64,000 nt of DNA from assembly GCF_935822925.1 (NCBI RefSeq), contig NZ_CAKXZS010000024.1, positions 35,786 to 99,785 on the forward strand. The letters are read 5' to 3'. Under the pieces are notes generated by a model, which made no database searches, was not told where the DNA came from, and worked only from the letters and a program-made list of their open reading frames with translations. Origin of the DNA: Mesorhizobium ventifaucium (GTDB lineage Bacteria; Pseudomonadota; Alphaproteobacteria; Rhizobiales; Rhizobiaceae). Below, piece after piece: positions 26,132 through 37,333 of this stretch. Position numbers and translations under genes: made by a program. The stretch's first letter is position 1. Every line of letters starts with the position of its first letter.

Positions 26132-26635
26132 TCAGCGATCATCCGCCAGTCGGCCGGGCAGTGGCTTCAGCGGGTAGTGCGCCCAGTAGAAGGCGTCCGA
26201 CTGGTGCATGTCGGTCAAAAAATTCTGCGCCTCGGTGAACTTGCCGTCCCGTATGCGAAACATCAGGGCGTAGAGCTGGTCGATCTCGGGACCTGAGCCG
26301 ACGTTCGACCAGCCGCGATGGATGTCGACGACGAGATCGCCCTCCGCCTGGAAGAAAATCGGCTCAGCCCTAAATTTGCCGTCGGCCAGGCCACGGAAGA
26401 AGGCGACCACTTCCTCCGGCCCGCGCTTGTCGCCGGCAAGCGGATGATGGCCGGGAATGCGCCACACGATGTCGGGCGCGAGGAAGGGCCGAACGGCCTC
26501 CGGGTTCCCGGTCGCATAGGCTGCGTAATAGTCCTTGATCAGCTGGATGTTGCGGTCTTCCTGCGGGCGGCCGTTCGCGGGGGCGGCGGACACCGCCAGG
26601 AGAGCGCCGGCGGCGAGCGAAGCGAGCCTGGTCAT
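26132..26635 (-). CDS. Exported SnoaL/NTF2-like protein
   Basis: 167 residues from the ATG at 26635 (ribosome binding site AAGGAGACAGG). Signal peptide about 1-22. The mature protein is a SnoaL-like NTF2 fold: IQLIKDYYAAYATGNPEAVR, FLAPDIVWRIPGHHPLAG, EEVVAFFRGL and a final strand with DGKFTEAQNFLTD. Such domains bind or isomerise small molecules; exported members are poorly studied. Divergent from a LysR-type gene, and a regulator-target pair is likely. Confidence 0.85.
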   Translation of the reverse strand: MTRLASLAAGALLAVSAAPANGRPQEDRNIQLIKDYYAAYATGNPEAVRPFLAPDIVWRIPGHHPLAGDKRGPEEVVAFFRGLADGKFRAEPIFFQAEGDLVVDIHRGWSNVGSGPEIDQLYALMFRIRDGKFTEAQNFLTDMHQSDAFYWAHYPLKPLPGRLADDR

Positions 26636-26710
26636 CGGTCCTGTCTCCTTGCCTTCGGGCCGTCGCGACAGCGGAGCCCGTTCGTCGGACCAACATGACG
26701 CTTCCTGTTC

Positions 26711-26725
26711 ACTGGAAAAACCAGT
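26711..26725. promoter_or_regulatory. Candidate LysR operator between SnoaL-like and LysR genes
   Basis: Perfect inverted repeat ACTGG-AAAAA-CCAGT in the 125-base divergent gap. The size and position fit a LysR-type binding site. Confidence 0.45.
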
Positions 26726-26760
26726 ATAGTTCGACAAGGCTATTTGGAATATCCTCACAA

Positions 26761-27666
26761 TGCGCCTCGACCAGTTCAGCGGCATCGTCGCCTTCGTGGA
26801 GGTTGCGGAGGCCAGGAGCTTCACCGCGCCGCCGCCGAACTCGGTGTCGCCCCGGCCTCGCTCAGCGAGGCGGTCAAGGGGATCGAGGAGCGTCTCGGGG
26901 TGCGGCTCCTCAACCGCACGACCCGCAGCGTCGGCCTGACCGAAGCCGGCGCCCACTATTTCGACCACGTGCGCCCAGCGGCTGAGGAGATCCGGGCGGC
27001 CGGCGCAGCACTGCGCGAGACCCGCGACCGCCCCGCCGGCACGCTGCGCCTGAGCCTGCCGTGGATCGCCGCGCCGCTGCTGATCGAGCCGCTGATGGGG
27101 CCGTTCATGGATGCCTACCCGGACGTGCGGCTTAGCCTGATCTTCGACGACAATTTCGTCGATATCGCCGGGCAGGGCTTCGATGCCGGTCTGCGGATCG
27201 GCGAGCTTCTCGAGAAAGATATGTCGGCGCGCGGCTGGGCGGGCCGCTGCAGACGGTCGTGTTGGGCAGCCCGGACTATCTGGCGCGTAACGGCACGCCG
27301 AAGCGGCCCGCCGACCTCGCCGCCCACCGCTGCATCGCCTTCGCTTTCACCCGCACCCGCGCCATTTCGCCCTGGGAGTTCGTCGTCGATGGACGCCAGG
27401 TCGAGTTCACGCCCGACGCACGTCTGGTCGTGAACACACTGCCGCTCTGCATCACCGCCGCCGCGCAAGGGCTTGGCCTGGCCTTCGCCGTCGACGGCCT
27501 CGCTGCGCCGCTTCTCGCCTCAGGCGCGCTGGTCAAGGTGCTGGAACCTTTTTGTCCCACCTACGAACCGCTCCACCTCTATTATCCCAGCCGCCGCCTC
27601 GTCCCGCCAAAGCTGCGGGCCTTCATCGATTTCGTCCGCGCCAACGCGCACAATTTGCGGATCTGA
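26761..27666 (+). pseudogene. LysR-family regulator interrupted by two frameshifts
   Basis: The ATG at 26761 gives MRLDQFSGIVAFVEVAEARS, the usual LysR start. After FT the frame is lost near 26826 (one C seems missing), and the HTH continues in the next frame (AAAELGVAPASLSEAVKGIE). A second shift near 27240, after KDMSA, is needed to continue LGSPDYLARNGTPKRP and the C-terminal effector domain, which ends at 27666. All ~300 residues of a LysR protein are thus present in three frames. Either a recently inactivated gene or two sequencing indels. It lies divergent from the SnoaL-like gene. Confidence 0.75.
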
Positions 27667-27793
27667 GTGCACGGCCGCGAAAAGTGGCAATGCAAACGGC
27701 AGCGACCCGTCCCGTTGAGCCAACAGTTCCGACTTTCGCGGCAAGGAGCCCGATGCTAGGGCTGCACGTCTTGAATCAGCAACGGATCGCCTT

Positions 27794-28558
27794 GTGACCG
27801 ACACCGAACGCCCTCGCCTGCCGCTGATCGAAATCTGCGTCGAAGGCATAGATGGCCTGCTCGCCGCGCAAGCCGCCGGCGCCGACCGGGCCGAGCTCTG
27901 TGCCAGCCTCGTCGAGGGCGGCGTCACACCGAGTTTTGGCATGGTGCGCGCAGCCCTCGAACTGGCGACGATCCCGTTCCACGTCATCGTGCGGCCGCGC
28001 GGCGGCGATTTTCTCTACAGTGACGCCGAGTACCGTTCGATGCTCGCCGATGTGCGCGCGCTGCGCGAGCTTGGCGTGGCCGGTGTCGTCGTCGGCTGCC
28101 TAAATGCCGACGGTACCATCGACGAAAGGCGGATGAGCGAATTGGTGCAGGCGGCAGGACATTTGAACGTCGCCTGCCACCGTGCCTTCGACATGACGCG
28201 CGATCCGGCCGAAGCGCTGGATGCGCTGATCCGCAGCAAGGTCGGCCGCGTTCTGACCAGCGGCCAGCGCGACACCGCATTGGAGGGCGCGGCCTTGCTG
28301 GCGGACCTCGTCCGGCAGGCGGGGAAGCGCATCATCATCCTCGGCTGCGGCGGGCTCGACCCAAACAACATCGCCGAGGTGCGGGAAAGAACCGGACTGA
28401 CCGAAATGCACTTCGCCGCACTCAAGGACGTGCCGAGCGCCATGCGCTATCGCAATCCCCGGGTCGGGATGGGCGGCACCGACCTCGACCGCGAGTACCG
28501 CAACACGGTGACCGACGCGGCGCTGGTGGCGGTGACGATTGCGGCGGCGAGAGCATGA
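27794..28558 (+). CDS. cutC: CutC-family copper homeostasis protein
   Basis: 254 residues, TIM-barrel fold of the CutC family. Characteristic segments are LIEICVEGIDGLLAAQAAGA, FHVIVRPRGGDFLYS and the late NVACHRAFDMTRDP and LTSGQRDTALEGAALLADLV. The historical link to copper tolerance is debated, so the name does not prove the role. Start is a GTG at 27794. The stop overlaps the start of the GNAT gene (ATGA), so the two are one transcript. Confidence 0.9.
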   Translation: MTDTERPRLPLIEICVEGIDGLLAAQAAGADRAELCASLVEGGVTPSFGMVRAALELATIPFHVIVRPRGGDFLYSDAEYRSMLADVRALRELGVAGVVVGCLNADGTIDERRMSELVQAAGHLNVACHRAFDMTRDPAEALDALIRSKVGRVLTSGQRDTALEGAALLADLVRQAGKRIIILGCGGLDPNNIAEVRERTGLTEMHFAALKDVPSAMRYRNPRVGMGGTDLDREYRNTVTDAALVAVTIAAARA

Positions 28559-29070
28559 TCCCGAAGCAAGAAAACACGCGAGCACGCTTGCCGATCGACC
28601 GGGTCTCGCCGCAGGACGAGCCCGCCATCCTCGCCCTCAACAACGAGCACGCGGCCGAGTTGTCGTGGCTTGAGCCAGAACGCCTGTCCTTCCTGCTCGG
28701 CGAAGCGTTCTATGCGCGCCGCGTCGGCGCGCTCGAGGCCTTCATCATGACCTTCGACCAGGACGCCCGCTACGACAGCCCGAACTTCCTGTGGTTCCGC
28801 GAGCGCTATCCGCACTTCGTCTATGTCGACCGTGTCGTCGTCGCGCAAGAAGCGCGTGGCCGCGGCCATGCCCGACGGCTCTATGAGGATCTGTTCGACC
28901 ATGTCTCGCGTGCCGGCCAGACGATCGTCACCTGTGAGGTGAATGCCGACCCGCCCAATCCGGCTTCAGATGCCTTTCACGCAGCGCTCGGCTTCGTCGA
29001 GGTCGGCGACGCGGTGATCCACGGCGGCAAAAAGGCGGTGCGCTATTATACCAGGCCGATCAGCGGCTGA
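28555..29070 (+). CDS. GNAT-family N-acetyltransferase
   Basis: 171 residues. The acetyl-CoA binding motif is EARGRGHARRLYEDLF (about 100-115), following the strand VYVDRVVVA. Transfers an acetyl group to an unknown substrate, possibly a protein or small amine. Translationally coupled to cutC by a four-base overlap. Length is typical. Confidence 0.88.
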   Translation: MIPKQENTRARLPIDRVSPQDEPAILALNNEHAAELSWLEPERLSFLLGEAFYARRVGALEAFIMTFDQDARYDSPNFLWFRERYPHFVYVDRVVVAQEARGRGHARRLYEDLFDHVSRAGQTIVTCEVNADPPNPASDAFHAALGFVEVGDAVIHGGKKAVRYYTRPISG

Positions 29071-29120
29071 GGCGACGGTCCTAGCAGTTGCGGTTTTCAG
29101 GGAGCCACTTGTGTCGTGCG

Positions 29121-29243
29121 TCTCTTCCTTCTCCCCTTGTGGGAGTAGGGCAGCACGTTTACGCTGCTCGCCGACCCAGCCAATTTTTCCTTTTCCCTAT
29201 TCCCCTACTGACCTACTCCCCACAAGTGAAGAAGGAAGAAGAT
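29121..29243. repeat. Inverted-repeat intergenic element, hybrid type
   Basis: Left end CCTTCTCCCCTTGTGGGAG and right end CTCCCCACAAGTGAAGAAGG are the arms also seen at 39070-39258 and 59530-59669, with CCCTATTCCCCTACTG-like heptamer material between them. Confidence 0.6.
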
Positions 29244-29247
29244 GCCT

Positions 29248-30045
29248 TCAGGCGTTGGCGGCAGCCACTGCGCGCTTGGCCATCACCGCGATCAGATTGG
29301 CCCGGTAGTCGGCCGAGGCGTGGATGTCGCTCATCAAGTCATTCGCCGGCACTTTCACTCCGTTGAGGGCGGCGGCGTCGAAATTCGTGGCAAGCGCCGC
29401 CTCGATTTCCTTCGAACGAAAGACGCCGCTGTCGCCGGCCCCGGTCACGGCAACGCGGACTCCGTCCGCGCCGTTGGCCACGAACACACCGACGATCGCA
29501 TAGCGCGATGCCGGATTGCGGAATTTTTCATAGGCCGCCTTGGCCGGCGCGGTGAAGGTCACCGCGGTGACGATCTCGCCGTCCTCCAGCGCCGTCTCGA
29601 ACAGGCCTGCGAAGAATGCGTCGGCGGCGATCTCGCGCTTGTTCGTGACGATGATGGCGTCGAGGGCAAGAAGAGCTGCCGGATAATCGGCGGCGGGGTC
29701 GTTGTTGGCGATCGAGCCGCCGATCGTGCCCTTGTAGCGTACCGCCGGATCGCCGATCCGGGACGCCATATGGGCGAGCGCCGGACACGCCTTCTTCAGC
29801 TTCTCGTCGCTGGCGACATCGTGATGCGTGGTGGCGGCGTGGATGGTTATGGTGGAGCCCGCCACCTCGATGCCTTTCAATTCCTCGATGTGCGAAAGGT
29901 CGACGAGATCGGACGGTGCGGCAAGCCGCGTCTTCATCGCGGGGATCAGCGTCATGCCGCCCGACAAAAGCTTTGCATCGCCGGTCTCGAGCAGCTTGAC
30001 GGCATCGGCGACCGAGGCGGCACGGTGATAGTTGACTGGGTACAT
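29248..30045 (-). CDS. FAD-binding subunit of a molybdenum hydroxylase (CoxM-like)
   Basis: 265 residues. Medium subunit of a xanthine-dehydrogenase-family enzyme: FAD-binding segment with LLSGGMTLIPAM, then the motif RYKGTIGGSIANNDPAADYP (usual TIGGNLA/SIA) and a C-terminal CO-dehydrogenase flavoprotein domain. It passes electrons from the 2Fe-2S subunit to the acceptor. Same strand and order L-M as in cox/xdh operons: it follows the large subunit after a ~115-base gap filled by a palindromic repeat. Confidence 0.93.
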   Translation of the reverse strand: MYPVNYHRAASVADAVKLLETGDAKLLSGGMTLIPAMKTRLAAPSDLVDLSHIEELKGIEVAGSTITIHAATTHHDVASDEKLKKACPALAHMASRIGDPAVRYKGTIGGSIANNDPAADYPAALLALDAIIVTNKREIAADAFFAGLFETALEDGEIVTAVTFTAPAKAAYEKFRNPASRYAIVGVFVANGADGVRVAVTGAGDSGVFRSKEIEAALATNFDAAALNGVKVPANDLMSDIHASADYRANLIAVMAKRAVAAANA

Positions 30046-30060
30046 TTGTCTTTCTCCCTT

Positions 30061-30160
30061 CGGGGGAAAGGAGCGAATAGGGAGTAGTGAGTAGCGAATA
30101 GGCCCTATCCCTTCGCACGCTCTTTGTTCCCTATTCGCTACTCCCTATTCGCTATTTGCT
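30061..30160. repeat. Heptamer-rich palindromic repeat between CoxL-like and CoxM-like genes
   Basis: GGGAGTAGTGAGTAGCGAATAGG on the left pairs with CCCTATTCGCTACTCCCTATTCGC on the right. Tandem 7-bp-like units TATTCGC and CTACTCC make up the arms. Confidence 0.65.
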
Positions 30161-30162
30161 TA

Positions 30163-32511
<2,349 letters not shown>

Positions 32512-32531
32512 CGCAGAAATTCCTCCCGAAA

Positions 32532-32626
32532 AAGTAGGGGAATAGGGGAGTAAGGCAGTAGGGCAGTAGGGAATTAAGAGCCAGATCGTTTACTCCCCTA
32601 CTCCCCTATTCCCCTATTCCCTTCAT
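32532..32626. repeat. Heptamer-rich palindromic repeat between CoxS-like and CoxL-like genes
   Basis: Left arm contains GTAGGGGAATAGGGGAGTAAGG, right arm TACTCCCCTACTCCCCTATTCC; the arms can pair over ~25 bases. Same motif type as at 30061-30160. Confidence 0.68.
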
Positions 32627-32629
32627 CCC

Positions 32630-33124
32630 TCATGCCGCTTGCCTGACCTTGCCCTTCGAAGACATCGTCTCCGATGCGGCGAGGATCGCCTTCACAATGT
32701 TGTGGTAGCCGGTGCAGCGGCAGATATTGCCTTCGAGCTCGGCCCGCACCGTGGCCTCGTCGAGGCCTTCGGGATGGCGGTTGACCATGTCGGTCGCCGC
32801 CATGATCATGCCCGGCGTACAGAAACCGCATTGCAGCCCGTGATGCTCCTTGAACGCCGCCTGCATCGGATGCAGGTCGGCGCCGTCCGCCAAGCCTTCG
32901 ATGGTCACGACGCTCGATCCTGAGGCTTGCACCGCAAGCATCGTGCAGGATTTTACCGCCTTGCCGTCGACATGGACCACACAGGCGCCGCATTGCGAGG
33001 TGTCGCAGCCAACATGCGTCCCGGTCAGGCCGAGATTCTCCCTCAAGAAATGAACCAGAAGCGTGCGGTCTTCGGCTGCGCCGCTGACCCGCTTTCCATT
33101 CACTGTCAACGATATCTCCGACAT
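32630..33124 (-). CDS. 2Fe-2S subunit of a molybdenum hydroxylase (CoxS-like)
   Basis: 164 residues. Two [2Fe-2S] sites: CDTSQCGACVVHVDG with a later Cys (KSC) for the first, and CGFCTPGM with CRCTGYHNI for the second. It carries electrons from the molybdenum site to the flavin subunit. First gene of the S-L-M operon, separated from the large subunit by a palindromic repeat of about 100 bases. Cytosolic, normal length. Confidence 0.93.
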   Translation of the reverse strand: MSEISLTVNGKRVSGAAEDRTLLVHFLRENLGLTGTHVGCDTSQCGACVVHVDGKAVKSCTMLAVQASGSSVVTIEGLADGADLHPMQAAFKEHHGLQCGFCTPGMIMAATDMVNRHPEGLDEATVRAELEGNICRCTGYHNIVKAILAASETMSSKGKVRQAA

Positions 33125-33412
33125 GAAACCTCCCTGGGTGCTATCTTGGTCGTTTTTTTGGCGTCGGTGGTGCCCGAGCCCTCCATCTGTCCACTATTCT
33201 TATACCGCATAAAGCCCGTCTTATACCGCATAAAAGCCCGGGAAAAAGTGCCGCGAAATGCCGAGATTGCGAGAATGCAGCTCGCCCCAGAAACCGCCTA
33301 TTGTACTTTCGGTCACGCAAAGACAGGCAAACGGCGGAGCGAAGCGAAACCACGGTCGCCTGGCGATGCCGCCTTGCGGTCATGAGCGGCAATGGTGCTG
33401 GCCAAGCCAATT

Positions 33413-33652
33413 TCAGCCGATGCCGTGTTTTCTGAGAACCTCCTGCTCGTCGCCTGACACCCAGCCAAATATTTTAGGCTCTCCGGCCAGCTTCTGCACG
33501 AGGTAGTGGACGTCGAAATCGATCGTGACGTCCGGTCGGATGAAGGCGGCGGCATAGACCGATGTCATTTCGTCCATGTCGGCATCACCGGCGAGGGATT
33601 TCCGGAAAAGCCGCTCGTACCGTTCGAATAGCTTCCTGGCCTGGGCGTCCAT
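33413..33652 (-). CDS. NTF2-like small protein, apparently internally shortened
   Basis: 79 residues. The first ~37 (LFERYERLFRKSLAGDADMD then SVYAAAFI) and the last ~40 (RPDVTIDFDVHYLVQKLAGE then PKIFGWVSGDEQ) resemble the beginning and end of a ~135-residue NTF2-like family from Rhizobiales as I remember it. The intervening ~55 residues are missing, without a stop or frameshift. If so, the NTF2 fold would be incomplete. An in-frame deletion or a shorter paralogue are both possible. Confidence 0.5.
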   Translation of the reverse strand: MDAQARKLFERYERLFRKSLAGDADMDEMTSVYAAAFIRPDVTIDFDVHYLVQKLAGEPKIFGWVSGDEQEVLRKHGIG

Positions 33653-33770
33653 GGATCACTCCGCTGTGGTTTTGGATCTGAAGTTTCTGAGCGCTGATGC
33701 CGTCAAAAAACAGCAGAAAATTCAATTCCGTCATGTTCGCTCATTGCCAAAGTAGCACTTGAAGACAACA

Positions 33771-35022
33771 ATGACTTCGACGCCGGCGCGCCAGGAGCAC
33801 AAAAAAGAGCCGCGCACAAAAAGAGCGTCGGAGGAGATGGAGGAGGAAGCCGCTGGCCAGTTCACGGACGCGCTATGCATGCGGCCTATCGGTTCTCACC
33901 ACCGACGAACCCGACGCGGATGCGTTCGCCCGGGCGGTGGCAGTGGAAGCCGCGGCGATCGATGCTGGGTTTGCCCTGCTGTTTTTCTCGCAAAGCCTCC
34001 TCGATGCGGCGGCCCTGTCGGACGCACTGAAGATCAACGCGCCGGCACTCCGCTATGCCGGCTGCTCGACGGCCGGCGAGATTACGCCCAAAGGCCTGGA
34101 GGACGGCCAGGTCCTGGCCCTGCTGCTTCCCTCGGCATCTTTTTCGGCAGCCAGCACCATGGTCGAAAATCTGTCCTCATCGGGCATGGACGGGATCACC
34201 GGCGAAGTCGAGGCGCTGAGGCGTTCGTTACGCGGCCGCGTCGGACACGAGCGAGCCGACAGCACTTTCGCGCTCTGCCTCATCGACGGGCTGTCCTATG
34301 CCGAAGAAGCGGTTACCTCCGCCATCCATTGGGGGCTCGACGATATTCCGCTGATCGGCGGGTCGGCCGGCGATGATTTGAAATTCGAGACGACGCGGCT
34401 GATCTCGAACGGCAAGGTTGCCTGCGACAGCGCCATCATCGTGCTGATCACCACGGAAATTCCTTTCCACGTGTTCAAGACCGACAATTTCGTTCCCACC
34501 GACGAGAAGCTGGTGGTGACCGCGTCCGACCCCGATCACCGCACCGTGCGCGAATTCAACGCCACCAATGCCGCCGAGGAATATGCCGCCTCGGTCGGCG
34601 TAATCCCGCAGATGCTGACGCCGCTGAGTTTCGCTTCGCACCCGGTGGTGGTGAAAGTGGGCGGCGAATTTTACTGCCGCTCGATCCAGAAGATGCACGC
34701 GGACGGCTCGCTGTCGTTCTTCTGCGCCATCGACGATGGCGTCGTCCTTTCCATCGCCCGCCCCAAGAACATGGTTGAATCGACGCGTGCCGCCTTCAGG
34801 GATGTCGAGGAAAGGCTTGGCGGCATCGACATGATCCTCGCCTTTGACTGCGTCCTGCGCAGGCTCGATGCGCGCAACCGCCAGGTCTTTCGGGAGATTT
34901 CGGAACTCTACAAGGTCAACAACGTCATCGGCTTCGGCACCTATGGCGAGCAGTACCGGTCGATGCATCTGAACCAGACCTTCACGGGCATCGCCTTCGG
35001 AGAGCGGCAGGCGGCGGAGTAG
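33771..35022 (+). CDS. NosP-like FIST-domain nitric oxide sensor
   Basis: FIST domain protein, about 380-400 residues. The body is in the frame TRYACGLSVLTTDEPDADAF, ALLFFSQSLLDAAALSD, APALRYAGCSTAGEITPKGL, with the C-terminal FIST_C part (VNNVIGFGTYGEQYRSMHLN). The first codon usable in that frame is a GTG at 33937. The ATG at 33771 opens an N-terminal piece in another frame, and a single-base shift near 33875 would join them. It ends 8 bases before a NahK-type hybrid kinase gene. In Pseudomonas and others, NosP is a haem-based NO sensor encoded next to NahK and inhibits it (established). The same role here is inference from gene order and family. Confidence 0.75.
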
Positions 35023-35030
35023 GAGGTTTT

Positions 35031-36371
35031 ATGCCGCTCAGGAACATCAACGACCTGGAGAAGCTGAAGAAGATTAACGCCGCCCTTGTCAGCCGCGTCG
35101 AACGCTCGATGGACCAGCAAGGCAACGCGTTCTCGCTGTTCCAGACCGCGATTTCGCTCGAGAATCGCGTGCGTACGCGCACCGAGGAACTGCACTCGAC
35201 ACTGCGGAGATTGGAACAATCCAACATCGATTTGAGCGCAGCCAAGGAAAACGCCGAACTGGCGAACCTGTCCAAGACCAGGTTCCTGGCCGCCGCCAGC
35301 CACGACGTATTGCAACCGCTGAACGCCGCGCATCTCTCCGTCTCGGCGCTCGCCGAAGTGCAGACCAGCGACGAGGGTAAAAAACTGGTCCGGCAGGTCG
35401 AGCGGTCGCTGGAGACGATGGAGGATCTGCTTCGCACCCTGCTCGACATTTCCAAGCTCGACGCCGGCGTCGTGCAGCCCGATATCGGCGACGTCAGCCT
35501 GGAGATGCTGTTTTCGTCGCTGCGCTCGGATTTTCTGCCGGTCGCCGAATTGAAGGGCCTGACGCTAAAATTCCGGCCGGTCAACGCCGTCGTGCGTTCG
35601 GACCGCACCTTGCTGCGCCGCATCCTGCAGAACATCCTTTCCAACGCGCTGCGCTACACCCGCTCCGGCGGCGTACTGGTTGGCACCAGGCATCGCGGCG
35701 ACACGATCCGCATCGATGTCGCCGATACCGGCTGCGGTATCCCCGACGACCAGCGCGAGGCGGTGTTCGAGGAATTCCACCGCGGCACGATCCCGACCGA
35801 TGCCGGGCCTGCCGGCGGCGGGCTGGGACTGGGCCTGGCCATCGTGCGCCGCATCGCCGCCGCACTCGGCCATCCCGTGACGTTTTCGTCGAAAGTCGGA
35901 CACGGCACGATTTTCCATATCGACGTTCCGGTCGGGATCGGCGCCAGCGTCGATGCCATTGCCGGCACCGCCGACATGGAGCGGCCGCGCGGCTACGGTC
36001 TGTTCGGTACAAAGGTGCTGCTGGTCGAGAACGACGTCGAGGTGCTGCAGGCGATGACGTCGCTGCTCGAGCGCTGGCAATGCCTGGTGCGCCCCGCCAC
36101 CTCGACCGATGCTGCGCTCGAGATGCTCGGCGATACGGACTGGGTGCCGGACATCGTCATCGCCGACCAGCATCTCGACGGCGGCGACCTCGGCACCACG
36201 ACCATCGCCGAGGTCCGCGATTATCTCAGCCGCGCCGTGCCGGCGCTGATCGTCACCGCCGACGGTTCGGAGACCGTCGCCAAAGCCGCTCGCGCCGCCG
36301 GCATCGAGCTGATGCGCAAGCCGCTGAAACCGGCACAGCTACGCGCCCTGCTGGCGCATTTGCTGGCTTGA
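35031..36371 (+). CDS. NahK/ErcS-type hybrid histidine kinase
   Basis: 446 residues, cytosolic. An N-terminal coiled coil (about 5-80) is followed by HisKA with phospho-His91 (FLAAASHDVLQPLNAAHLSV), HATPase (about 200-310; NILSNALRYT, DTGCGIP, GGLGLGLAIVRR) and a receiver domain with likely phospho-Asp379 (IVIADQHLDGGDLG). The FLAAASHDxLQPLNAA signature and coiled-coil leader are those of the NahK/ErcS group. Its gene starts 8 bases after the NosP-like gene, so the two are one transcript. Likely output is phosphotransfer to the LuxR regulator encoded convergently just downstream (inference). Confidence 0.9.
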   Translation: MPLRNINDLEKLKKINAALVSRVERSMDQQGNAFSLFQTAISLENRVRTRTEELHSTLRRLEQSNIDLSAAKENAELANLSKTRFLAAASHDVLQPLNAAHLSVSALAEVQTSDEGKKLVRQVERSLETMEDLLRTLLDISKLDAGVVQPDIGDVSLEMLFSSLRSDFLPVAELKGLTLKFRPVNAVVRSDRTLLRRILQNILSNALRYTRSGGVLVGTRHRGDTIRIDVADTGCGIPDDQREAVFEEFHRGTIPTDAGPAGGGLGLGLAIVRRIAAALGHPVTFSSKVGHGTIFHIDVPVGIGASVDAIAGTADMERPRGYGLFGTKVLLVENDVEVLQAMTSLLERWQCLVRPATSTDAALEMLGDTDWVPDIVIADQHLDGGDLGTTTIAEVRDYLSRAVPALIVTADGSETVAKAARAAGIELMRKPLKPAQLRALLAHLLA

Positions 36372-36492
36372 TCCCAAAGACATTGGCAGTAGACCGCGAG
36401 CGACAAGAAATGGCGCACCCCTCACCGTGATTTCCCGTCCTTCGACGGAAAAGGTAAGTTCTTGGTCAAGGTTGTCGTCCTAACGGGTGCGC

Positions 36493-37176
36493 CTAAAACC
36501 CCGCCTGGCCGCGGAACAGCTCGGCACTGTCGAGTTTCGAAACCTCGATGACGGCTTGCGTCCGGCTGTAGACGTTGAGCTTGCGCAGGATCTCGGAGAC
36601 ATGTGCCTTGACGGTGGTTTCGCCAACCTGCAGCTCGTAGGCGATCTGTTTGTTGAGCAAACCCTGGCGCAGCATCTGCAGCACCCGCAATTGCTGCGGC
36701 GTCAATTTGGCAAGGCGCTGCACCATCTCGGCGCGGTCGGTGCTGTTGGCGTCCGGCGGCTGGCCTTCGTAGGTTTCGGGCACGTAGATCGCACCTTCCA
36801 TCACCGAGCGGATGGCGGCGGCCAGATCGCTTTTGCGCGCCGACTTCGGGATGAAGCCGGCTGCGCCGTAGGACAGCGCTTCGGAAATGATCTTGGGCTC
36901 TTCATGCCCCGAAACGATGACCACCGGCAGGCGCGGGTAGCGGGTCCGAAGCTGCAGCAGCCCGTCGAAGCCATGCACATCAGGCATGCTGAGGTCGAGC
37001 AGCGCGAGATCGAATGGCTTCGCATCCGCCAGAAGCTCAAATGCCTCGGTGATCGAACGCGCCTCGACAGTGTCGACGTCCGGATAGGCCATTTGCACAG
37101 CGCTGTGTAGCGCCTCGCGAAACAGCGGGTGGTCGTCGATGATCAGAAACCGGGCGCGATCGTTGACTGCGGTCAT
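36493..37176 (-). CDS. NarL/LuxR-family response regulator (AgmR/ErbR-like)
   Basis: 227 residues. Receiver domain with phospho-Asp61 (LALLDLSMPDVHGFDG) and a C-terminal LuxR helix-turn-helix (LTPQQLRVLQMLRQGLLNKQ) at about 155-215. Convergent with the NahK-like kinase with ~120 bases between the stops. The group of regulators that work with ErcS/NahK kinases includes AgmR/ErbR, and this is a plausible partner. No targets are visible nearby other than possibly the alcohol dehydrogenase at 38 kb. Confidence 0.9.
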   Translation of the reverse strand: MTAVNDRARFLIIDDHPLFREALHSAVQMAYPDVDTVEARSITEAFELLADAKPFDLALLDLSMPDVHGFDGLLQLRTRYPRLPVVIVSGHEEPKIISEALSYGAAGFIPKSARKSDLAAAIRSVMEGAIYVPETYEGQPPDANSTDRAEMVQRLAKLTPQQLRVLQMLRQGLLNKQIAYELQVGETTVKAHVSEILRKLNVYSRTQAVIEVSKLDSAELFRGQAGF

Positions 37177-37333
37177 GGCGTTCGTTTCACTTCAAGGCAG
37201 GATAGAATAGCCCAGCGACCATGGCCAGATTATTGGCAAATAGTACATCGCCATCCCTGGCCGAAGGACGAAGATGACAATTTCGAGACCACCATGCCTT
37301 GCCCGGCCGTCCAAATCGGCCGAATGTGCAGGA

